NCBI GenBank assembly: GCA_023416995.1
Contig: JAEZGI010000045.1
Location: forward strand, 7,926-71,925
Direction: 5' to 3'
DNA length: 64,000 bases
From: Bacteroidota bacterium
GTDB taxonomy: Bacteria > Bacteroidota > Bacteroidia > Chitinophagales > Chitinophagaceae
The position numbers and the translations under genes are program-made. Position 1 is the first letter of the stretch. Each line of letters begins with the position of its first letter. The notes under the pieces are model-generated. The model saw nothing but the letters and a program-made list of their open reading frames with translations. It made no database searches and was not told the DNA's origin. Below are positions 55,269 to 64,000 of the stretch, in pieces.

Positions 55269-55877
55269 ATGAGCGCTGACCTGCTGGCTAATCCTGATGA
55301 CCTTGCCCATAACGACGTTGTTGATGATGCTTTGTTCAAAGAGTTATTTCATCTGCACTTTGCACCGTTATGTGCATGGTGCGAAATAAAATTTGGTTTC
55401 CCGGCCGAAACCGCCAGGGACACTGTGCAATCGGCTTTTCTGAAATTCTGGGAAGCGCGCAATAATCTTTCCGCAACCGGCGCCGCAAAAGCCTATCTGT
55501 ACAAAACCGTTGGAAATGCCTGCCTTGATCTCATCAAACACCAGAAGGTTAAAACGAAAAAAGAAAAACATCTTTTGCAGGCAGGCGAACCGCTCTTTTT
55601 ACAAAACGGATATGAAAGTATCGATTTCAAAGAACTGCATACTTGTGTAAATGATGCCATCGCAGAACTTCCCGATCAAATGAAAAGAGTTTTTATTCTG
55701 TGCAAAATAGAAGGGTTGAAGTATAGTGATGCAGCGGCAAAACTGAATGTGTCAGTTAAAACGGTTGAAACACAGATGAGCCGCGCACTATCAAAACTCA
55801 GGGTAAAGCTGGCGAAATTCATCACTGCCTGGATGGTTGCTGTTACCAGCATCCTCAATGAAAAAAATAATTTTTAA
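55269..55877 (+). CDS. ECF sigma factor of the SusCD locus
   Basis: About 202 residues from the ATG at 55269 (a GTG at 55266 lies directly before it). Region 2 (ALFKELFHLHFAPLCAWCEIKFGFPAETARDTVQSAFLKFWE) and region 4 (AIAELPDQMKRVFILCKIEGLKYSDAAAKLNVSVKTVETQMSRALSKLR) are clear. It is followed 42 bp later by a FecR anti-sigma gene. It should direct transcription of the downstream susCD genes in response to substrate. Confidence 0.92.
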   Translation: MSADLLANPDDLAHNDVVDDALFKELFHLHFAPLCAWCEIKFGFPAETARDTVQSAFLKFWEARNNLSATGAAKAYLYKTVGNACLDLIKHQKVKTKKEKHLLQAGEPLFLQNGYESIDFKELHTCVNDAIAELPDQMKRVFILCKIEGLKYSDAAAKLNVSVKTVETQMSRALSKLRVKLAKFITAWMVAVTSILNEKNNF

Positions 55878-55919
55878 TTGTAAGGGTAGAATTACCGCCA
55901 GTCGTCTTAACAATAGCGG

Positions 55920-57044
55920 ATGAAAAATGAATCTCAATTTGAAGCCCTGATAGTTCGCTATCTGGCGAATGAAACCACTGCTGAGGAAGACAAGGTTGTG
56001 CTTTTATGGATCAACGAAAATGCTGAAAATCGATCGTTCTTTGAACGCATCCAAACAGCATGGACCTTACTGTCCGTGGAGCAAACAATCAATAACTCTG
56101 ATACGGCGGCAGGGTGGAACACGTTACAGTCAAAAATAGTAGTTGATTTACCCCAACCTGTGGTTGATGACCTGAGGGATTTAAAGCGCGATTCAGGAAG
56201 TTCTTTGTACAAAATACTGAAAGTGGTGGCTGTGGCTGCTGCTGTTGCAGGCATAATTTGGTTTAGTAATACGTGGCAGGTTAAGGAATCTCCAAAACCG
56301 GTTGTTCAGCAAACTACGATCCGTGATACCATGGCAAGTTTTATTCGTTATGAAGAAAATGTGTCTGGCATCCCGAAGCAACTTGATCTTTCCGATGGCT
56401 CTACCGTAATGTTAACACACAACAGCACAATTGAATTCCAGGAACCTTTTGCCTCTGACCGCAGAACGATAAAACTTGATGGTAAAGCTGAATTTGCAGT
56501 ATCAAAAGATTCATCAAAACCATTCGTTGTGTTAAGCGACCAGCTTCAAACGCGTGTAACCGGCACTCGGTTTACCGTGACGGGTTTCAAAAACCAGGAT
56601 CAGATAACGGTACAATTGTTTGAAGGAATGGTAGTTGTTGAACCAGTAGCAAATATGAAACTCTCCCGTTCATATGAACTTTTGCCGGGTGAACAGCTTA
56701 CCTATAAAAAAGGTTCCGCGGCAGCATTGGTTCAACAGATGTATTTGAAAGCAACCGTGCCACCGGCCACTTCAAATGCATTACCAGCAGACGAGCCAAC
56801 ATTACCGGTTGCAGGAAAAGGATCGTGGTACATGTTCAATAATCAGTCATTACCGGACGTGTTTGATCGATTACAATTGCTTTTTAGTACAAAGATTAAT
56901 TATAAACGCAGCGAGTTAAAGAACCTGTACTTTATAGGTACATTCAAACAAACAGATTCATTAGAAGATATACTCAAGGCTATTGCAGAGATTAATGAAC
57001 TGAAATTGACCAGACAGGATAGTAGTTACACAATTGGAAAGTAG
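55920..57044 (+). CDS. FecR-family anti-sigma factor
   Basis: A 374-residue protein: cytoplasmic N-terminal part (~1-95), one membrane helix (~98-116), then a periplasmic FecR domain (DLSDGSTVMLTHNSTIEFQEPF ... TRVTGTRFTVTGF ... VQLFEGMVVVEPV) and a C-terminal DUF4974 domain (~300-374, LPDVFDRLQLLFSTKINYKRSEL). It should hold the preceding sigma factor and release it on a signal from the outer-membrane receptor. The downstream SusC has no STN signalling domain, so the signal route is unclear. Confidence 0.92.
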   Translation: MKNESQFEALIVRYLANETTAEEDKVVLLWINENAENRSFFERIQTAWTLLSVEQTINNSDTAAGWNTLQSKIVVDLPQPVVDDLRDLKRDSGSSLYKILKVVAVAAAVAGIIWFSNTWQVKESPKPVVQQTTIRDTMASFIRYEENVSGIPKQLDLSDGSTVMLTHNSTIEFQEPFASDRRTIKLDGKAEFAVSKDSSKPFVVLSDQLQTRVTGTRFTVTGFKNQDQITVQLFEGMVVVEPVANMKLSRSYELLPGEQLTYKKGSAAALVQQMYLKATVPPATSNALPADEPTLPVAGKGSWYMFNNQSLPDVFDRLQLLFSTKINYKRSELKNLYFIGTFKQTDSLEDILKAIAEINELKLTRQDSSYTIGK

Positions 57045-57233
57045 TGGTACTTTTCATTGAAAATAAACAGGGTTGAGGTTTTGATTGTAGCAAACATTTA
57101 TGCCAAACACTGGCAATACCCCGCCGGTTGATGGGTGAGGTCTGCACTGCAAAATTCAATGTCAAGATATTATTTCAACACCAGCAAAGGTCATTATTGA
57201 TATTGCCGCTTTCCGTCCCTACGCTAACGATTG

Positions 57234-57261
57234 TACATGAACCCGTTCATGTAGTTTTTTT
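57234..57261 (+). promoter_or_regulatory. Perfect 9-bp inverted repeat followed by T-run upstream of susC
   Basis: TACATGAACCCGTTCATGTA (57234-57253) is a perfect palindrome with a two-base centre, followed by G and seven T (57255-57261). It lies ~30 bp before the susC start. It may be an operator, or a weak terminator/attenuator between fecR and susC. Confidence 0.7.
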
Positions 57262-57282
57262 CACCAGATTAAAACCAGCTAA

Positions 57283-60200
57283 ATGAGATGTAAGTTCATT
57301 CAGCCAGGGATACCGATTATTGCCCTGGTTATCTTTCTTTCAAGTGTCGCTTCGTTACAAGCACAAACTACAAGTGTTGTTAAAGGAAAAGTTCAGAACA
57401 ATGCAGGCGACCCACTCGCAGGCGTCAGCGTAGTTGTCCGGAATGTGAAGGATAATTTCACCGCCGGAACCTCTACCGACAGCGCCGGTAATTTCACCTT
57501 TGCCAGAATAGCTCCGGGCGGACCTTATACTTTTACTTTTACATCTGTAGGTTACGATGCCCAAAATTATTCGGGTTATACTATTCAGCCCGGTGTTACC
57601 CTATCCCTATCCGTTAAACTGCTTGAGTCTGCCAATGCAGCACTGGACCAGGTTGTGGTAGTAGGCTACGGTACCAAGAGAAAACGCGATCTTACCGGTG
57701 CCGTTTCGTCTGTAACTGGTGCAGATCTTCAGAAGTCTCCGTCAAGTAATTTCACGGCGGCCATGCAAGGTAAGGTGCCTGGTGTTTTTATAAGCCAGAC
57801 GAGTGGTGCACCGGGTGGCGCCAGCACAGTAAGGATAAGAGGTGTGGGTACAACAGGCAACAATCAGCCATTGTATGTAGTGGATGGTGTGTTGATGGGC
57901 GGCGATGGAATGAATGTACCCGGAAGTTCTTACAGCATCGACCCTTTGTCTATTATTAATCCAAATGATATTGAATCGGTAGATGTATTGAAAGATGCTG
58001 CTTCTGCTGCGATTTATGGATCACGTGGTGCAAACGGTGTTATACTTGTTACTACCAAACGTGGCAAAGAAGGTGGAGGTACGGTTACTTTCAATGCCTC
58101 AACAGGTTTTGCTCAGCTTTGGAGAAAGCCCGCTTTCCTGAATGCTGAAGAATTTGCTACTATGGCAAATGAGTTATACCGCAACTCAGGTCTTACGCCA
58201 AATCCCGAGTGGGCCGATCCTAAATCATTTGGTAAAGGAACGGATATGATTAATGAAGTATTTCGCAGTGCCCCATTACAGAATTATGATGTTAGTGTGT
58301 CTGGAGGAACGAAAAACCTGAAAGCAAGGTTATCGCTGGGTTATAATGACCAGAAAGGCACCATGATCGAAACTTATTATAAAAGATATACAGGTCGTGC
58401 GACCGTTGATCTTAAGGTTGGGTCAAAGCTGAATTTTGGAGGTTCACTTGCATTTGCCAGCACCGAATCAAAAGGTCAAAACAGTGATGCCATGCAGGGC
58501 GGTATTTTTAATCTTGCACAGCAGTTTTTCCCGACACTGCACCGAGATTCTGCATATTTTGGTGATGGTGTGTATTATACAAAAGACGGTGACAATCCCA
58601 TCCTTCGCGCGAGAACAATCGACAATCATTTATACAACAGCCGCATTTATGGAAATGTGTTCGGCGAACTGGAACTGCTGCCCGGACTTAAGTTCAGGAG
58701 CAGCCTCGGTATAGATGGTAATTTCAACCGTACGCGTTCGTGGCAGGGTAAACTGCAACGCGGATTTTATGTAAGACCACGCGCTACCCTTAACGAAAGG
58801 TTCGATAACAACTTCAACTGGTTACTCGATAATACACTGTCTTATTCAAAACGGATCAATGGTCATTCTATCAATGTGGTGCTTGGACAAACCTCGCAGA
58901 AATTCAGAAACAACTGGATCGCGGCAAACGGAAACGAATACCTGAGCGAGCAACTTCAGGTTATCAATGCCAGCGACGTAAGTCTTCGCACCACCAGTGG
59001 CTCGAACAGCAATTCAACTTTGGCGTCTTATTTCGGACGAGTAGATTACTCATTGAACGGTACATACCTTTTATCGGCAAGTCTTCGCAGAGATGGTTCT
59101 TCCAATTTCGGTCCCAATAATAAATGGGGTTATTTCCCTGCCGTTTCCGCAGGATGGCGCATATCAGAAGAGAAATTTATGGAACCATTACTCGATGTAG
59201 TAAGTGATTTCAAATTGCGCGGTAGCTGGGGACGTGTGGGTAATGACAATATTCCCGCCTTTGGTTACATGAGCACTATAAGAAGTGGAAATTCTGCTGA
59301 TAATTATCCATTGGGCCCCGGGGATCAAACCATCAATATTGGTTCTACCATTCTGCGTCCGGGTAACCCCGATCTGAAATGGGAAACAACAGAACAGATT
59401 GACATTGGTGCAGACGTTTCATTTTTCGAAGATAAACTCTACCTCACGGCAGATTATTATAAGAAGTCTACCATCGGTATGTTGATCAGCCTCCCGGTAT
59501 CATTGGAAGCTGGCTTCCAGAATCCGCCAACTATCAATGGCGGCCGGGTTGAAAATAAAGGATGGGAATTTGCGCTTGGTTACAGAAACACCATAAATGA
59601 TGTACGTTTTAACATCAGTGGTAACATAGCCACATTAAGTAACCAGGTTACCAGTTTAGGTGTTGGTCAGCCTATTGTTGGCGACGCCTTACCCGGTTCA
59701 AGCATGCGCATGACATATACCAAACAAGGCGAACCAATCGGATATTTCCGCGGATATGTTGTTGATGGCGTGTACCAGACAGATGCAGAAGTGAACAAGG
59801 GTTTCCAGCCAAACGCAATCGCCGGCGATTTTATTTATCGCGATGTAAACAACGATGGAGCATTGACCGATGCTGACAAAATAAAAATTGGCAAACCATG
59901 GCCCGATTTCACTTATGGTATAAATGCGGATGTTTCTTATAAAGGATTCGATTTAAACATCATGTTCCAGGGTGTCTCCGGAAGCCAGATATATCGTGCC
60001 AATAAGATCACCAACTACCAGATGAAATATTATAATGGTAATGGAATCATCAATGGCGTAAAGGATGTCCTTAACCATTGGACACCCGGGAGTGGTGTCA
60101 ATGATCAGCCCGGTCTGAAGTTTACCGACGCCAATGGCAACTATTCAAACGCTTCATCTTTTTTTGTTGAAGATGGCGATTTCCTTCGCCTTCGCAATAT

Positions 60201-60423
60201 AGTGCTGGGATATAATGTTCCCGGTGGCGCGCTCAACCGTGTTGGTGGCAATGTGTTCAAGTCTGTGCGTGTTTATCTGACTGCACAAAACCTGTTCACA
60301 TTTACCAAATACAAAGGGTTTGATCCGGAAATTGGTAGCACAAACCCAATGAACTCGGGCATCGACACTGGTGTTTATCCACAACCGAGAACATTCAGTG
60401 CCGGAGTAAGTCTTACTTTCTAA
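57283..60423 (+). CDS. SusC/RagA-type TonB-dependent outer-membrane transporter
   Basis: A 1046-residue protein with a signal peptide (IPIIALVIFLSSVASLQAQ). A CarboxypepD-regulatory-like N-terminal domain (~28-115, VVKGKVQNNAGDPLAGVSVVV) is followed by the plug with VVVGYGTKRKRDLTGAVSSV, and a barrel ending in the aromatic strand (RTFSAGVSLTF). No STN domain precedes it. It forms, with the SusD lipoprotein, the uptake complex for oligosaccharides. The substrate is likely a plant glucuronoxylan- or glucuronate-decorated glycan, judged from the CE15 gene downstream. Confidence 0.94.
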   Translation: MRCKFIQPGIPIIALVIFLSSVASLQAQTTSVVKGKVQNNAGDPLAGVSVVVRNVKDNFTAGTSTDSAGNFTFARIAPGGPYTFTFTSVGYDAQNYSGYTIQPGVTLSLSVKLLESANAALDQVVVVGYGTKRKRDLTGAVSSVTGADLQKSPSSNFTAAMQGKVPGVFISQTSGAPGGASTVRIRGVGTTGNNQPLYVVDGVLMGGDGMNVPGSSYSIDPLSIINPNDIESVDVLKDAASAAIYGSRGANGVILVTTKRGKEGGGTVTFNASTGFAQLWRKPAFLNAEEFATMANELYRNSGLTPNPEWADPKSFGKGTDMINEVFRSAPLQNYDVSVSGGTKNLKARLSLGYNDQKGTMIETYYKRYTGRATVDLKVGSKLNFGGSLAFASTESKGQNSDAMQGGIFNLAQQFFPTLHRDSAYFGDGVYYTKDGDNPILRARTIDNHLYNSRIYGNVFGELELLPGLKFRSSLGIDGNFNRTRSWQGKLQRGFYVRPRATLNERFDNNFNWLLDNTLSYSKRINGHSINVVLGQTSQKFRNNWIAANGNEYLSEQLQVINASDVSLRTTSGSNSNSTLASYFGRVDYSLNGTYLLSASLRRDGSSNFGPNNKWGYFPAVSAGWRISEEKFMEPLLDVVSDFKLRGSWGRVGNDNIPAFGYMSTIRSGNSADNYPLGPGDQTINIGSTILRPGNPDLKWETTEQIDIGADVSFFEDKLYLTADYYKKSTIGMLISLPVSLEAGFQNPPTINGGRVENKGWEFALGYRNTINDVRFNISGNIATLSNQVTSLGVGQPIVGDALPGSSMRMTYTKQGEPIGYFRGYVVDGVYQTDAEVNKGFQPNAIAGDFIYRDVNNDGALTDADKIKIGKPWPDFTYGINADVSYKGFDLNIMFQGVSGSQIYRANKITNYQMKYYNGNGIINGVKDVLNHWTPGSGVNDQPGLKFTDANGNYSNASSFFVEDGDFLRLRNIVLGYNVPGGALNRVGGNVFKSVRVYLTAQNLFTFTKYKGFDPEIGSTNPMNSGIDTGVYPQPRTFSAGVSLTF

Positions 60424-60441
60424 CCTTTCAATCAAGCTTAT

Positions 60442-61968
60442 ATGAAATCAGTAACAAGCTATATAGCCCTAATTTCAATCATTTTTATTGCTTCATGCAG
60501 CAAGAGCTACCTGGAGGTACAGCCGACAGATGTACTTACAAATGCAAACTTTTTCAAATCAGAAAGTGATGCCCAGGCAGCACTGATTGGTGTGTATGCA
60601 CAATTACAGCCCGAGGCTACTTATGGAAACCTCATAGATGCCGCTAACATGGACTGGACCATGAGCGGTGATATGTATGAACAGGATCAGAATACACCAC
60701 GCGTACAACTTGAAATGCTTAGCCTACCCGCAGACAACACGTATACAACGCAGTTATATGCAGGATTGTATGAGGGCATCAGCCGCGCCAATGTGGTGAT
60801 TGACCGGGTGGGCGCTATGGAAAATCTTACAACATCTGCAAAAAACGTAATCATTGCGCAAGCGAAGTTCTTACGGGCAATCTATTACTATAAACTGGCT
60901 AACTATTTCGGTGGTGTTTCCCTTGTGACCAGCGAACTTAATGCAAGTTCGAAACTCGATATACCACGTTCACCCGTAGCCGAAGTATGGAAACAGGTTG
61001 AAACAGATCTTACAGATGCCATTGATGTGTTACCTGTTAGCTGGACCGGTGCAAATCTGGGGCGTGCAACAAAGGGTGCGGCACTTGCTTTTCTGGTTAA
61101 GACTTACCTCTGGCAGAATAAATATGCTGAGGCTGTTACTGCAAGTGAGCAGATCATCGGTCTCAATGTATATGGTCTTGTAGACGACTTCCGCAGTATA
61201 TTTAAAGAAGAGAATGAGCACAATAAAGAAATTGTATTTGCAACTCAGTATAGTTCTGTCAATAATGGTAGCGATGGCAGCGGGTTAGATGTTCGTTCTG
61301 CCCCACGTGGTGCGCCTTCGCAATATATTGGACGCGGCGCCAACAGTAACTTTGTGCCTCACACCCCCTGGGTCAATGCGTTTGAACGTGATGGTACGGG
61401 TCGCATAAAAGATAAGAGATACTGGGGCGTAGTAATAGGACCGGGTGAGAGTCATCCGGAAATGCCTGTTTTTGTAATGCCGCTTACCTTTCCCAATGCA
61501 CACACCAAAACCGGTTATATTGTTACTAAGTACTGGCAGGAAGCATCGTTTGTTAATTCAGGTATTAACGCACCTATCATTCGTTATGCTGAAGTTTTAT
61601 TAAACTATGCGGAAGCATTGAATGAAGTGGGCCGCTCTTCTGAAGCGATGCAACAGGTTAACCTTATTCGTGAGCGTGCAGGTCTTGAAGATTTGTCTTT
61701 AAATCTCGGGCAGGCTGATGTGCTTGATGCAGTGTTTTATGAAAGAAGAATGGAATTTATCTGGGAACCCGCGGGAGCATTTTCTGATCAGAACCGTCGT
61801 GGCAGATTCATGGCTTTTATAAAAGCAAACCGCGCGGATTATGATCGCATACAGGTGGAAACCAAACCATGGTTAAACCAGCAACCCATCCTGATCCCGA
61901 TTCCGCAACAGGCCTATGACAGGAACAAATCGCTTACGCAGAATCCCGGTTATCCGCCGTTCCAATAA
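60442..61968 (+). CDS. SusD/RagB-type surface glycan-binding lipoprotein
   Basis: A 508-residue lipoprotein: signal ALISIIFIASC with Cys19, then SKSYLEVQPTDVLTNANFFKSESDAQAALIGVYAQL, typical of the SusD N-terminus, TPR-like helices (AKFLRAIYYYKLANYFGGV) and a C-terminal end IPIPQQAYDRNKSLTQNPGYPPFQ common in the family. It is 18 bp after susC and ends with a terminator. It binds the glycan and guides it into the SusC barrel. Confidence 0.94.
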   Translation: MKSVTSYIALISIIFIASCSKSYLEVQPTDVLTNANFFKSESDAQAALIGVYAQLQPEATYGNLIDAANMDWTMSGDMYEQDQNTPRVQLEMLSLPADNTYTTQLYAGLYEGISRANVVIDRVGAMENLTTSAKNVIIAQAKFLRAIYYYKLANYFGGVSLVTSELNASSKLDIPRSPVAEVWKQVETDLTDAIDVLPVSWTGANLGRATKGAALAFLVKTYLWQNKYAEAVTASEQIIGLNVYGLVDDFRSIFKEENEHNKEIVFATQYSSVNNGSDGSGLDVRSAPRGAPSQYIGRGANSNFVPHTPWVNAFERDGTGRIKDKRYWGVVIGPGESHPEMPVFVMPLTFPNAHTKTGYIVTKYWQEASFVNSGINAPIIRYAEVLLNYAEALNEVGRSSEAMQQVNLIRERAGLEDLSLNLGQADVLDAVFYERRMEFIWEPAGAFSDQNRRGRFMAFIKANRADYDRIQVETKPWLNQQPILIPIPQQAYDRNKSLTQNPGYPPFQ

Positions 61969-61974
61969 CATCGT

Positions 61975-62009
61975 ACAATTCTCACCGCAGTGGTGGGAAT
62001 TGTGGTTTT
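61975..62009 (+). terminator. Intrinsic terminator after susD
   Basis: ACAATTCTCACC (61975-61986) pairs with GGTGGGAATTGT (61992-62003), with one T-G wobble, then GG and a T-run (62006-62009). It divides susCD from the esterase gene, though read-through is possible. Confidence 0.7.
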
Positions 62010-62083
62010 AAGAATGTTCGCGTCGGGAGCTACGCGAAAAACTCCGTAAATTAACGTTGTTTGAGATTTAAATTGAAATACAA

Positions 62084-63283
62084 ATGAAATTTTTATTGCT
62101 AACGATTACGATAGTTGTTTTACAGGTATCATTGTTTGCACAACCGGGATTTGTGGCAAATTATGATGAGTCGAAAGTACCACCTTATGAACTGCCTGAT
62201 GTGTTGAAAACGGCTGGCAACAAAATGATTACAACAAAGACTGAGTGGGAGAAGACCCGTCGTCCGGAGATCATGCGTTTATTTGCGGATAACGTTTATG
62301 GACAATCGCCCAAACAATTTAAAAGCATAAAGTACACTGTTACAAATACAGATGAGCAGGCTCTTGGCGGTCGCGCCACCCTAAAACAGGTATTGGTTGA
62401 AGTGTTCAATAACAATGAATCTGTCCGGATCCATTTGGTGTTGTTTGTTCCTAATCAGCGAAGCGGCAAAGCGCCAGCATTTTTGCTGATCAATAACCGG
62501 CCACGTACCAATACGGATCCCACCAGGGAAACAAAAAGCGAGTTCTGGCCGGTGGAGATGGCAATAGATAGTGGTTATGCCATGGCCGCGTTTCATGTAG
62601 GTGATCTTGCACCTGATAATAAAGATAGTTTTGCTAATGCAGCTATGCGTTTATTTCCCGAATTGCTTGAAGCCCCTAATGGTATGCGTGCAATAGGTGC
62701 ATGGGCCTGGGGGGCAAGCCGTGTCCTGGATTATCTTGAAACGGATAAAGATATCGATGCAAAGAAAGTAGCTGTAGTGGGACATTCACGTGGTGGTAAA
62801 GCTTCATTATGGGCTGCGGCGCAGGATCAGCGTTTTGCAATCTGCGTAACCAACAACTCCGGCAATACGGGTGCTGCGTTGTCAAAACGAATTTATGGTG
62901 AAACGATTGGACGTATCAATACTTCGTTTCCGCATTGGTTCACTACAAACTATAAAAAATACAATGAAAATGAAGCGGCTTTGCCGGTAGATCAGCACAT
63001 GTTGCAGGCGGCTATTGCGCCTCGTCCTTTGTATTCTACCAATGCCTCTGAAGATTTGTGGGCCGATCCAACCGGCACCTACCTGGCATTACAGAAAGCG
63101 GCGCCGGTGTATTCGCTTTATGGTATCAAAACAAATCTTCCTGAGAATCCTCCGGCAATCAATGATGCTATTATAGCTACCCAAACGGGTTATCATAACC
63201 GCGAGGGAAAGCATGATATGACTTCCTTTGACTGGAATCGGTTTATCCGGTTTGCAGGTTATCATTATGCTAACAAACGATGA
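62084..63283 (+). CDS. CE15-like glucuronoyl esterase
   Basis: A 399-residue secreted alpha/beta hydrolase with a signal peptide (MKFLLLTITIVVLQVSLFA). The CE15 pattern is visible: GHSRGGKASLWAAAQDQRF with nucleophile Ser235, NNSGNTGAALSKRIYGETIGRIN, SFPHWFTTNYKKYNENEAALPVDQHMLQAAIAPRPLY, and the His377 candidate in EGKHDMTSFDW. CE15 enzymes cleave the ester between 4-O-methylglucuronate of xylan and lignin. The gene lies after susCD and fits a locus for lignin-linked xylan. The catalytic acid residue is not assigned. Confidence 0.88.
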   Translation: MKFLLLTITIVVLQVSLFAQPGFVANYDESKVPPYELPDVLKTAGNKMITTKTEWEKTRRPEIMRLFADNVYGQSPKQFKSIKYTVTNTDEQALGGRATLKQVLVEVFNNNESVRIHLVLFVPNQRSGKAPAFLLINNRPRTNTDPTRETKSEFWPVEMAIDSGYAMAAFHVGDLAPDNKDSFANAAMRLFPELLEAPNGMRAIGAWAWGASRVLDYLETDKDIDAKKVAVVGHSRGGKASLWAAAQDQRFAICVTNNSGNTGAALSKRIYGETIGRINTSFPHWFTTNYKKYNENEAALPVDQHMLQAAIAPRPLYSTNASEDLWADPTGTYLALQKAAPVYSLYGIKTNLPENPPAINDAIIATQTGYHNREGKHDMTSFDWNRFIRFAGYHYANKR

Positions 63284-63310
63284 TTTAGCTGTTATACCGG
63301 CTCATCCCGG

Positions 63311-63879
63311 GCGTTCGTTCGGACAGTGGGTTCACCTCATGGCCAGATGAGGTTGATGTTCAGTTTTTCCGTTTAAACAGGCGTTGGTATGCTGCGGGTT
63401 TTCATATGCTGTCGTTGAGGTCTTGACTGGCTTTTTCAATCGTTCGCTGTGTAGAGGTCCATGTTGATTAATGATATAAACACTTTTGAAAGCGCTGGCC
63501 TTCAGATCATATAATATCTGATGGTGAATCACTTAAAATAACGTTACCTTATGCACATAAGGCCTGATCCAAAATAGACTCACTAAACAGACAAAGGATG
63601 ACGACTGGTGATACAAATTGCATTAAGCCACCCAAGGCAGTGAGAATATTACAAGGAGGCGGGGCGGATGAGGCGGGTGCCTTATTTTCCCGAAATAGAA
63701 TTCCCCAGGCCCGATCATGGCGCGCAAACGCCAACACATCATACGCGTCAGAAAGCTCATCAGAGCCCCAAAAGCCGATATCACCCCAAACCACACCGCG
63801 CACAACCGCTTAACAAACCGGGAAAATTCAGCACCCGCCTCATCCGCCCCGCCGAACGCAGCAATGTCCGAACGAACGC
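63311..63879. mobile_element. Putative 569-bp non-autonomous element with 15-bp terminal inverted repeats
   Basis: GCGTTCGTTCGGACA (63311-63325) recurs perfectly inverted at 63865-63879. Inside lie another inverted pair: the 23-bp block 63658-63680 (starting GGCGGGGCGGATGAG) is the exact reverse complement of 63831-63853. The right arm is followed outward, as on the left, by TTTTCCCG after short mismatches. CCTTATG-CA-CATAAGG (63547-63562) is a further hairpin. No transposase frame is present and no clear target-site duplication is seen. 63638-63737 is similar to 32139-32233. It is MITE-like or a clustered palindromic repeat. Confidence 0.55.
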
Positions 63880-63932
63880 ACCCATATTTTGTGTATTTTG
63901 ATGCTCGCGCTAAACAAAACAAACTCATCAAT

Positions 63933-64000
63933 ATGACCGATTACCTGAAAAGAAGAAAATTTGTAAAGATGTTGTCTGGCGGCAGTGCGCTAACGCTGGC
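63933..64000 (+). CDS. Start of an exported protein (twin-arginine-like signal), cut by window edge
   Basis: The ATG at 63933 opens a 22-codon partial frame beginning MTDYLKRRKFVKMLSGGSALTLA. RRKFVKM followed by a mild hydrophobic stretch looks like a Tat signal, common in Bacteroidota oxidoreductases or sugar-acting enzymes of polysaccharide loci. The family cannot be told from 22 residues. Confidence 0.55.
   Translation, partial: MTDYLKRRKFVKMLSGGSALTL

Noticed and set aside
63549..63931. Several overlapping open frames on both strands containing GGADEAGA
   Set aside because: They are produced by the inverted repeat, which reads open on both strands; no family pattern.

Overview
The window looks like chromosomal DNA of a Bacteroidota bacterium, most likely of the Chitinophagaceae/Sphingobacteriia type. 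The signs are a SusC/SusD pair behind an ECF sigma factor and a FecR anti-sigma factor, large secreted proteins ending in type IX secretion (T9SS) sorting domains, a delta-60-repeat protein, a GEVED-type domain, a two-component propeller sensor, a DUF2911 protein, and frequent starts without a clear Shine-Dalgarno sequence. No rRNA, tRNA or CRISPR array was seen. The genes at both window edges are cut.

Layout. Positions 1-8726 (minus strand) hold a MoxR ATPase - DUF58 - BatA-type - DUF4175-like - glutamine-amidotransferase-like membrane operon with start/stop overlaps, followed by a TldD-type peptidase cut at the left edge. A DUF4159 protein diverges from it. Positions 9721-16154 carry secreted proteins (delta-60 repeat protein, S8 protease, a small secreted protein) and a solo LytTR regulator. 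From 16174 to 21765 come mannonate dehydratase UxuA, a response regulator/histidine kinase pair, a universal stress protein, a solo glycogen-binding (CBM48-type) domain and an SDR enzyme preceded by three 28-bp direct repeats. Positions 22003-28900 (minus) hold a PA0069-type radical SAM protein with two tandem 2H-phosphoesterase-like proteins, a large propeller sensor with a degenerate kinase core, and a metallophosphoesterase. Positions 29038-31743 hold an OBAP/DUF1264 lipoprotein, two membrane proteins (one with a nested minisatellite) and a frame-shifted DUF421 gene.

Positions 32270-40384 form a carbohydrate block. GlgX diverges from a compact operon of glycosyltransferase, UDP-galactopyranose mutase, a GH1-like/RmlD fusion protein and a second GH1-like protein, closed by a strong terminator. 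This is the best candidate for an uncharacterised pathway, possibly a galactofuranose-containing glycan or glycoside. Then come a YciE-like ferritin-fold protein with histone-like and acidic tails, a PAS histidine kinase with a receiver protein, a KAS III-type enzyme, a 5'-truncated EamA transporter, a DUF2911/TPR protein, a GH130-like propeller protein, an HGSNAT-like membrane acyltransferase, a VOC protein, a sterol-desaturase-family protein and a 1357-residue hybrid kinase containing two complete kinase modules. The right end (55269-63283) is a polysaccharide utilisation locus: ECF sigma, FecR, SusC, SusD and a CE15-like glucuronoyl esterase. With UxuA elsewhere in the window it points to use of glucuronate-decorated plant polymers.

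Between this locus and the next gene lies a 569-bp stretch bounded by perfect 15-bp inverted repeats and containing a second, 23-bp inverted pair. Part of it recurs in diverged form at 32139-32233, so it looks like a dispersed non-autonomous element. All calls come from reading the sequence; no database search was run.
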